Assembly: GCF_042477335.2 (NCBI RefSeq)
Contig: NC_091248.1
Location: 120,984,501-121,048,500 of the forward strand
From: Ovis canadensis
Lineage: Eukaryota > Chordata > Mammalia > Artiodactyla > Bovidae
Direction of reading: 5' to 3'
DNA length: 64,000 nt
Under the pieces are notes generated by a model that saw only the letters and a list, made by a program, of their open reading frames with translations, did no database searches and was not told the DNA's origin. Below, in pieces: positions 56,277 to 64,000 of this stretch. Position numbers and translations under genes: made by a program. Numbering within the stretch: the first letter of the stretch is position 1; every line of letters starts with the position of its first letter.

Positions 56277-57147
56277 TCTATGCTGAGTACATCAGGGGAA
56301 ATGCCAGGCTGGATGAATCAAAAGCTGGAATCAAGATTGCCGAGAGAAATATCAACAACTTCAGATATGCAGATGACACCGTTTTAATGCCAGAAAGTGA
56401 AGAGTAACTAAGGCATCTCCTGATGAGGGAAAAAGAGGAGAGTGAAAAAGCTGACTTAAAATTCAACATTCAAGAAACAAAGATCAAGGCATCGGTCAAA
56501 TCACTTCACACAAATAGACGGGGGAAAAGCGGAAACAGTGACAGATTTTATTTTCTTGGGTTGAAGATGGTTCAGATGGTGCAGACGGGGACTGCATCCA
56601 TGAAATTAGAAGACACTTGCTCCTTGGAAGAAAAGCTATAACAAACTTAGACAGCACATTAAAAAGCAGAGATCTCACTTTGCCAACAAAGACCCGTAAG
56701 TCAAAGCCATGGTTTTTCCAGTAGTCAGGTATGGATGTGAGAGATGGATCACAAAGAAGGCTGAGTACTGAAGAACTGATGCCTTTGAACTGGTGCTGGA
56801 AAAGACTCTTGAGAGTCCCTTGGACATCAGGGAGATCAAATCAGTCAATCCTAAAGAAAATCCAAACCTGAATATTCATTGGAAGGACTGGTGCTGAAGC
56901 TGAAGCTCTAATACTTTGGCCACCTGATGTGAACAGCCGATTCATTGGAAAAGACCCTGATGCTGGGAAAGATTGAGGGCAGGAGGAGAAGGGGGTGACA
57001 GAGGATGAGATGGTTGGATGGCATCACCAACTAAATGGAAATGAGTTTGAACAAGCTCTAGGTGATGGTGAAGGACAGGGAAGCCTGGTGTGCTGCAGTC
57101 CATGGTGTCGCAGAGTCAGACACGACTTAGTGACTGACCAACAAAGC
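56277..57147 (+). pseudogene. BovB reverse transcriptase fragment
   Basis: Sense. NNFRYADDTVLM (about 56355-56390), then an in-frame stop (taa 56406-56408), KADLKFNIQETKIKAS, and the C-terminus with several frameshifts, ending 'cgacttagtgactgaccaac'. Confidence 0.92.
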
Positions 57148-57803
57148 TGAACATCTGGATACCCTCTGAATCTAGATGCTTCAAGACTGGTCAATCCATT
57201 CCCAAATGCAATCAATCATGCAGTTTAACACTTGTTTCAAAAACTTGAATTTTTAAAGTCTGATTGATATTTTGGAAAATATAAATGAGAATTTCGCATT
57301 TCCTTATAGACAGTTTCATCAGCAGGAAACACAAGGTGAAGTAGAAACTGTACCCAGCTGAACCTATCCACACAGGAAAACACAAAAACACACTCACATA
57401 TCTCAAAGATCTACTAGCTAACCAGTTCTCTGGGTGTGTTATCCTACAAGGTTGTATTTCATTATCCCTTTGTATTTGCAAAATTTTCTATATAAATAAA
57501 TACACACTCAACATCCCAAACATATCTAAATAGCCTGGCTCAAAATGCCAAGCAATGCAAACAAACAAACAAAAAAAAGCCAGTACTATTTACATCTGAG
57601 AGCTTTAAAAAGAAATTGCCAAATTCTGCAGAAGTGGCCCCTTTTAGTGCTATTAGTTGCTAGCTTGATGACTTCAACTATCACTACAATTTTCAAAACA
57701 TTCAGTTTCAGGTGAAACTATGCATGAATACATATGAGAAAGCCACAAAAGAATTTCCAGGATTGATACTAAAGTTAATTGAAGAAGGAGGCTACAAATT
57801 GGA
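57148..57803. other. Unique spacer
   Basis: No feature recognised apart from a (caaa)n run near 57560-57573. Confidence 0.45.
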
Positions 57804-57819
57804 TCAAAAATTACAATTT

Positions 57820-58614
57820 TGAAAATCTGCAAACAATACACGCGGGAGAGGGTGTGGAAAAAAGGGAACCCTCCTACACTGTTGGTGGGAATACAAACTA
57901 GTACAGCCAATACAGAGAACAGTGTGGAGATTCCTTAAAAAACTGGAAATAGAACTGCCATATGACCCAGCAATCCCACTGCTGAGCATACACATCAAGG
58001 AAACCAGAAATGAAAGAGACGCATGTACCCCAATGTTCACTGAAGCACTGTTTACAATAGCCAGGACATGGAAGCAACCTAGATGCCCATCAGAAGATAA
58101 ACAGATAAGGAAGTTGTGGTACCTATACACAATGCAATATTACTCAGCTATAAAAAAGAACACAATGGAGTCAGTTCTAATGAGGTGGATAAAACTGGAG
58201 TCTATTATATACAGAGTGAAGTAAGTCAGAAAGAGAAACACCAATACAGTATATTAACACATATATATGGAATTTAGAAAGATGGTAACAATGACCCAAA
58301 TGCAAGACAGCAAAAGAGACACAGATGTAAAGAACAGACTTTTGGACAATGTGAGAGAAGTTGAGGGTGCGATGATTTGAGAGAACAGCATTGAAATGTG
58401 TATATTACCGTATGTAAGACAGATGACCAGTGCAAGTTCGATGTATGAAGCAGGGCACTCAAAGCCGGTGCTTTGGGACAACACAGAGGGATGGGGTGGG
58501 GAGGGAGGTGGGAGGGGGTTCAGGATGGGGGGACACATGTACATCTGTGGCTAATTCATGCTAATGTATGGCAAAAACCAGTAATTAGCCTCCAATTAAA
58601 ATAAATAAATTTCT
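57820..58614 (+). mobile_element. 5'-truncated L1, sense, perfect 16-bp duplication
   Basis: ORF2 C-terminus (57922-58224 open: [20 protein letters not shown] and [19 protein letters not shown]), the 3' UTR and a short 'ccaattaaaataaataaatt' tail. Flanked by tcaaaaattacaattt at 57804-57819 and 58615-58630, identical. No full ORF. Confidence 0.97.
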
Positions 58615-58630
58615 TCAAAAATTACAATTT

Positions 58631-59628
58631 CGATGAAACAGGTATCCATTACAAATTTTAAAAGATCAATAATCCAAAGAGGGGGAAAAAAACCACGCTC
58701 AAGGATTTAAAGATTGTAAAAGTTCAGCAGCCTACACCAAAGCAAGGACAATGAGTCACACCTACTTACCTACAACCAGTGTCACAACTTTCTGTCTGAT
58801 TTCAGATAACCCTCCTCCCATCCTTTCACAGTGAAACACAAGCTGCCACCCTGAGACACCTACTTCCACAAGCAAACACTGTGTCTTTTTTAAGGCAAAG
58901 CGTTACCTTTATTATAGTAACCATCTGACATATGCAACATTGTACCATTCTTTTACTAGGTTCCTCTATGTATTACTGACAATGTTTTTGAGTGTTATGA
59001 GAAAAATGGGAGTAAGGGCTTAAGTCTTATGGGTTCGTTGTGACATTTTGCATAGTGTAGCAATTTTTAGGAGTACATATGTCACAATATAATAGATCTG
59101 ACTATTCAAGATAAATGAGTGGATTTATGGCAGTGGGTGGGGTCTAGGGCTGGGCTCTGAGCTGGACCTGGGCAGGGCTGCAGGAAGCTTGTAGCTGTTG
59201 CAGCTAGGTCCTGATTTGTCCTAAAAGCACGTTTGAAAAAAAAATAACAATTTTCTTCAAAATATCAAAAATGGAAAAAGAACTCAATTGCACATCAGTA
59301 GTAGAATGAAACAATATAAAGTGGTACATTTATGTAATATTAAACAACAATGGGAAATATTTAAGTACTGTTAAGTGTAAACATCTACAGAAACTATGCT
59401 GAAGGAAAGAATCCAGACACCAACAACTGTAGATAGATAGAAAGATAGACAAACTCTATATGATGCTCAAGGAAAAACAAAAAAAAAACAAACACAGTCT
59501 TGGGTGATAGAAATAGGAATTTTTGGATAACATTGGGGATATTGAGTTAAAGGGGGCATAAATGAGGTTTCTAGTATACAAAAAAATAATCTGTATCTTA
59601 ATTCAGATGGTGGTTTCAGAGGGGGGTG
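58631..59628. other. Unique stretch
   Basis: (gata)-like run at 59431-59450 and short A runs. No gene. Confidence 0.45.
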
Positions 59629-59837
59629 TGTGTGTTAGTTGCTCAGTCATGTCTGACTCTTTGCAGCCCCACAGACTGTAACCCGCCAGACTTCTCTGTC
59701 CATGGGATTCTCCAGGCAAGACTACTGGAGTGGATTGCCATTCCCTTCTCCAGAGGACCTTCCTGACCCAGGGATCGAACCCTGGTCTTCTGCATTGCAG
59801 GCAGATTATTTATCATTTGAGTGATAGGCAAGCCCCT
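59629..59837 (-). repeat. Bov-tA SINE, antisense
   Basis: 'gttagttgctcagtcatgtc' through the B-box complement 'gggatcgaaccctgg' to 'gtgataggcaagcccc'. Flanks share ttcagaggg. Confidence 0.93.
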
Positions 59838-60220
59838 TCAGAGGGATATTCCTTTGTAAAACTTCATCAAGATCTACTTGTTACCTGGGCATTTTATGTG
59901 TGTTATACCTCAATAAAAATGTTTATAGGCAAATTTTGCTTAAAAATATGTAGATAGAATTAAAATACACTGCAACAGCGGCATAGAAAGTTGGGAGTAC
60001 AGGTAAAATGATCTAAGGCTTTATATTGTTCAGAGAAAGCTGATGTAACTAATATTAGACTCTGCCATGTTACATATGTATGATAAAATTTCTAATATAA
60101 TCATATAATATAGTAGCATATATAACATATAAGCTAATATAAAAGAGAAATTTAATAATGAGTATTATCAATTCAAAAGAAAGCAATAAAAAAAATAGAA
60201 AAAGGAGATAGAAAAATGTT
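59838..60220. other. AT-rich spacer
   Basis: No feature recognised. Confidence 0.45.
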
Positions 60221-60664
60221 GTTCTTCAGTCACCCAGTCATATCCAACTCTTTGCAATACCATGAACTTGGTATACCGGGCCTCCCTGTTCCTTATCATC
60301 TCCCAAAGTTTGCCCAAGTTCATGTCCATTGCATTGATGATGCCATCCAGCCATCTCATCTTCTGATGCCCTCTTCTCCTGCCCTCAATCTTTCCCAGCA
60401 TCAGGACTTTTCCCATGAGTTGGCTATTCACATCAGATGACCAAAACACTGGAACTTCAGATTCAGCCTCAGACCTTCGGAGTATTCAGGGTTGATCTCC
60501 CTTAAGATTGACTGGTTTGATATCCTTACTGTCCAAGGGATTCTCAGGAGTATTCTCCAGCACCACATTTCAAAAGCATTAATTCCTTGGTGTTCTGCCT
60601 TCTTCACGGTCCAGCTGTCACAACAGTACATGACCACTGGGAAGACCATAACCTTGACTATACA
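60221..60664 (-). repeat. BovB 3' fragment, antisense
   Basis: 'ttcttcagtcacccagtcat' to 'accataaccttgactatac'. On the minus strand [20 protein letters not shown] is readable. Confidence 0.92.
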
Positions 60665-60672
60665 AATTATAA

Positions 60673-60879
60673 TGAGTGAAGTCGCTCAGTCGTGTCCGAC
60701 TCTTTGCGACCCCATGGACTGTAGCCTACTAGGCTCCTCCATCCATGGGATTTTCCAGGTGATAGTCCTAGAGTGGGTTGCCATTTCCTTCTCCAGGGGA
60801 TCTTCCCAACCCAGGGATCGAACCCGGGTCTCCTACATTGTAGACAGACGTTTTACTGTCTGAGCCACCAGGGAAGCTA
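60673..60879 (-). repeat. Bov-tA SINE, antisense, little diverged
   Basis: Starts 'gagtgaagtcgctcagtcgt', has an intact B-box complement (gggatcgaacccggg) and ends 'gagccaccagggaagct'. Among the best-preserved SINEs here. Confidence 0.95.
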
Positions 60880-61369
60880 TGTTATAGTAAAACCCAAATA
60901 TATCATAAATTAAATGCCTAGATTAGAAGACATATTTTCAGACTGTATAAGCATCCCCAAATTAATTACTCATTGCTTATTAAAAACTTATCTCATATAT
61001 AAGAATATGAGAATACTGAAAATAAAAGCATATAAGAGGACTTAACAGACAATAACTAACCAAACATAGTTTATATCACTATGTTAACATGAGACAGAAT
61101 AGAATTTACAGCCAAAAAAATTGTTAGAGTTTAAAAACAAACAAAGTTTTATTAACTAAATTTAGTTCGACAGGAAAATATAACTAAACTGAATGCTATA
61201 CCTAATAACACCTACTCAAAATACATAAAGCAAACTTTACATAATAAGAATAAATAAGAGAAATTAAAATCTTTGTAAAAATATTCTAACACACCACTCT
61301 TAACAATTTTTTAGGAAAATTAATAGAAATTTAGGAAGTAAATAGACTATTTGATGACAGTTTTCTAAA
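60880..61369. other. AT-rich spacer
   Basis: No feature recognised. Confidence 0.45.
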
Positions 61370-61381
61370 ACTTGATGTATT

Positions 61382-61692
61382 CAGCTCAGTTCAGTTCAGT
61401 TCAGTCACTCAGTCATGTCCAACTCTTTGCGACCCCATGAACTGCAGCACGCCAGGCCTCCCTGTCCATCACCATCTCTCGGAGTTTACCCAAACTCATG
61501 TCCATTGAGTCAGTGGTGCTATCTAACCATCTCATCCTCTGTCATCCCCTTCTCCTCCTGCCTTCAATCTTTCCCAACATCAGGGTCTTTTCAAATGAGT
61601 CAGCTTTTCATATCAGGTGGCCAAAATACTGGAGTTCCAGCTTTAATATCAGTCCTTCCAATGAACACCCAGATGGATTTCCCTTAGGATGG
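61382..61692 (-). repeat. BovB/Bov-A 3' end, antisense, 12-bp duplication
   Basis: Starts with (cagtt)n and runs to 'gatttcccttaggatgg'. Flanked by acttgatgtatt at 61370-61381 and 61693-61704, identical. Confidence 0.95.
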
Positions 61693-61811
61693 ACTTGATG
61701 TATTAGATATATGAAAAAATGATATTTAAAAATTAATACACACTTTTTAAGCATATATATAACATGATAGAAACTTTAAAAATTTTTCAGTATGGATAAA
61801 ATGATGGAAAT

Positions 61812-62276
61812 TATACAGCATATATTAGTTTCCCAAAACTGCTGTAACAAGTTACCATAAATCTAGTGGATTAAAGCAACACAAATTTTTTATCTTGCAG
61901 GTCTGGGGCTCAGAAGTCCTAAATTAAGGTGTTAGCAGCCTGGAGGCTCTAGGGGAGAATCTTTTTCCTTTTCCAGGTACTAGAAGCAGCCTAACTCCCT
62001 TGGCTTATGGACCCTTCCATATATCATGCTAACCTCTGCTTCTGTCTGTCTATCTCCTCTCTCTCTAACACTTCTGCCTCATTCTTTCCCTTATAAGACC
62101 TTTTGTGATTACAATGGGCCCCTCAAGGTCACCTAGGATAATCTCCTCTTCTCAAGGCCTATAATTTAATGGTATCTAGAAAGTCTTTTCTGCCAGATAA
62201 AGTAACATACAGGTTCCAGAGATTAGGACATGGACAACTGGGGGTGCCATTAATTTTTCTACCACTCACAGTATAC
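61812..62276 (+). repeat. Ancient dispersed repeat, family not named
   Basis: 'tattagtttcccaaaactgc', 'tgtaacaagttaccataaat', 'aaggtgttagcagcctggag', 'caggttccagagattaggac' and 'atggacaac' match a common mammalian repeat I remember as a whole but cannot name with certainty. The BovB at 62283 ends it. Confidence 0.65.
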
Positions 62277-62282
62277 GCTTCA

Positions 62283-63272
62283 AATTCAATAAAAATCTGT
62301 ATGCAGGTCAAGAAGCAACCGTTAGAACTGGACATGGAACAACAGACTGGTTCCAAATCAGGAAAGGAGTATGGCAAGGCCCTATATTGTCACCCTGCCT
62401 GTTTAACTTATATGCAGAGTATATCATGCAAAATGCTGGGCTGGATGAAGCATAAGTTGGAATCAAGATTGCTGGGAGAAATATCAATAACCTCAAATAT
62501 GCAGATGACACCACGCTTATGGCAGAAAGCAAAGAAGAACCAAAGAGCCTCTTGATGAAAGTGAAAGAAGAGAGTGAAAAAGTTGGCTTAAAACTCAACA
62601 TTCAGAAAACTAAGATCATGGCATCTGGCCCCATCATTTCATGGCAAGTAGATGAGGAAACAATGGAAATTGTGAGAGACTTTATATTTGGGGGGCTCCA
62701 AAATCACTGCAGATGGTGACTGCAGCCATGAAATTAAAAGACGCTTGCTCCTTGGAAGAAACGCTATGACCAACCTAGATATTATATTGAAAATCACTTT
62801 GCCAACAAAGGTCCGTATAGTAAAAGCTATGGTTTTTCCAGTAGTCATGTACGGATGTGAGAGTTGGACTATAAAGAAAGCTAAGCACTGAAGAATTGAT
62901 GCCTTTGAACTGTGGTATTGGAGAAGACTCTTGAGAGTCTCTTGGACAGCAAGGAGATCAAACCAGTCCATCCTAAAGGAGATCAGTCCGGGGTGTTCAT
63001 TGGAAGGACTGATGCTAAAGCTGAAACTCCAATACTTTGGCTACCTGATGCAAAGAACTGACTCACTGGAAAAGACCCTGATGCTGGGAAAGATTGAAGG
63101 TGGAAGGAAAAGGGGATGACAGAGGATGAGATGGTTGTTTGGCATCACCAACTTAATGGACAAGAGTTTGAGTAGGCTCCGGGAGTTGGTGATGGACAGG
63201 GAAACCTGGCATGCTGCAGTCCATGGGGTCACAAAGAGTCGGACACAACTGAGCAACTGAACTGAACTGATA
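62283..63272 (+). pseudogene. BovB reverse transcriptase C-terminal half
   Basis: Sense. 'NLYAGQEATVRTGHGTTDWF' is readable after repair of small shifts, then QGPILSPCLFNLYAEYIM, YADDTTLMAESKEE (from about 62498) and the C-terminal LKLNIQKTKIMASG and [16 protein letters not shown], ending in (actga)n. Frameshifts and a stop after KAKH break it. RTE palm domain partly present, not active. Confidence 0.93.
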
Positions 63273-63514
63273 CATATGTCTAAACTCATAAAATTGCATA
63301 ATTAAATATGGGAAGTATTTTTTGTGTATCAACTATTTTGACTCACATTGCAACACCTCGAAACTCAACTTGGATGCAACTCTTCTGGAAATTCATTACA
63401 TCCTCAGTATGAGTTAAGTGTTCTTTGTGGAAGTTCCATAAGATAGTCATTATGAGTACCAAGTCTAGATTTGCTTCTATCTGGGTTTGAATATCACCTT
63501 TTCATTTTAACTTT
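63273..63514. other. Unique spacer
   Basis: No feature recognised. Confidence 0.45.
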
Positions 63515-64000
63515 TTGTCTTTTCTTGAAGTATAGCTGATTTACAACATTTCAGATAAAAATTTAAAATGAAAAAGGTGACATTCAAAACTGGTGCCTCA
63601 GGCAGTAAAGAATTTGCCTGCATTGCAGGAGACCTGGGCTCGATCCCTGGGTCAGGAACATTCCCCTGGAGAAGGGAATGCCTACCCACTCCAATATTCT
63701 TGCCTGGGAAAATCCCATGGAGAGAGGATCCTGGCAAGCTACAGTCCATGGAGTTGCAAAGTGTCAGACAAGACTGACTGACTAACACTTTCACTTTCAT
63801 ATCTATATATTCTTTTTCAGATTTCTTTCCATTATAGGTTATTACAAGATAGTGAATAGAATTCTCTGTGCTATACAGTACGTTCTTATTGGTTATTTAT
63901 TTCATATATAGCAGCATGTATCTTTTAATCCCAAATTCCTATTTTATCCCTCCCCCCGCCTTTCCCCTTTGGTAACCATAAGTTTCTGTGTCAGTGTGTC
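63515..64000 (-). repeat. L1 3' end, antisense, split by a SINE, runs off the window
   Basis: 63515-63560 (cttgaagtatagctgattta) and 63800-64000 (atattctttttcagatttct ... cctttggtaaccataag) are consecutive parts of an L1 3' UTR. Confidence 0.82.
63589..63799 (+). repeat. Bov-tA SINE nested in L1
   Basis: 'tggtgcctcaggcagtaaag', B box 'gctcgatccctgg', through 'agacaagactgactgactaa' and a (cacttt) tail. The first head bases are missing. Confidence 0.93.

Noticed and set aside
60673-60879. tRNA gene suggested by the B-box-like gggatcgaacccggg
   Set aside because: It is the tRNA-Glu-derived head of a Bov-tA SINE, with no cloverleaf.

Overview
The window is nuclear DNA of a ruminant, most likely a bovid. 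Three kinds of sequence show this. BovB (RTE) LINE fragments and Bov-tA / Bov-A / CHR tRNA-Glu SINEs are abundant and restricted to or typical of ruminants. A near-complete L1 has protein sequence matching what I know of cattle L1. Older mammalian repeats (MIR, L2, MER5, a Tigger-like piece) form the background. There is no bacterial-type operon, CRISPR array, origin or RNA gene. Nearly all open frames are L1/BovB coding remnants or chance frames.

Only one ordinary protein-coding gene is convincing: an intact one-exon class II olfactory receptor at 12604-13545 (+), which I recognise as the OR6V1 orthologue. About 9.5 kb downstream, on the opposite strand, is a broken OR6-like receptor (23001-23790) with at least three frameshifts and a deletion of roughly 57 codons across TM5-TM6. 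In human the OR6V1 neighbour is the pseudogene OR6W1P, so this is probably its counterpart. That points to the interval between KEL/OR9A2 and PIP (human 7q34; probably cattle chromosome 4), inferred from memory of gene order.

Layout. 1-1077: unique DNA and a Bov-tA. 1078-8909: a full-length antisense L1 with a perfect 15-bp target-site duplication, intact ORF1, an ORF2 with only two nonsense codons, a full 5' UTR, and a double poly(A) tail enclosing a 34-bp BovB-like piece. 8910-20800: the OR gene, SINEs, BovB and L1 tails, an AT-rich hairpin. 20801-22419: a 1.6-kb solo ERV LTR with 6-bp duplication sitting inside a SINE. 22420-33627: OR pseudogene, SINEs, MIR/L2. 33628-34102: a second, antisense solo LTR. 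34275-64000: a gene-free mosaic of BovB, L1 and SINE insertions. This last part includes a 2.2-kb twin-primed (5'-inverted) L1 at 51288-53494, nested insertions at 39322-40492, a TG-rich block with an 87-bp direct repeat at 50318-51262, and a clean 5'-truncated L1 at 57820-58614.

The elements do not form a pathway. Their relation is parasitic: BovB and L1 supply the reverse transcriptases that moved the SINEs, and most copies here are dead. I found no convincing new biological system. The most unusual objects are the L1 with a composite tail, the 112-bp hairpin, the twin-primed L1 with 35-bp inverted ends, and the unexplained 87-bp repeat pair.
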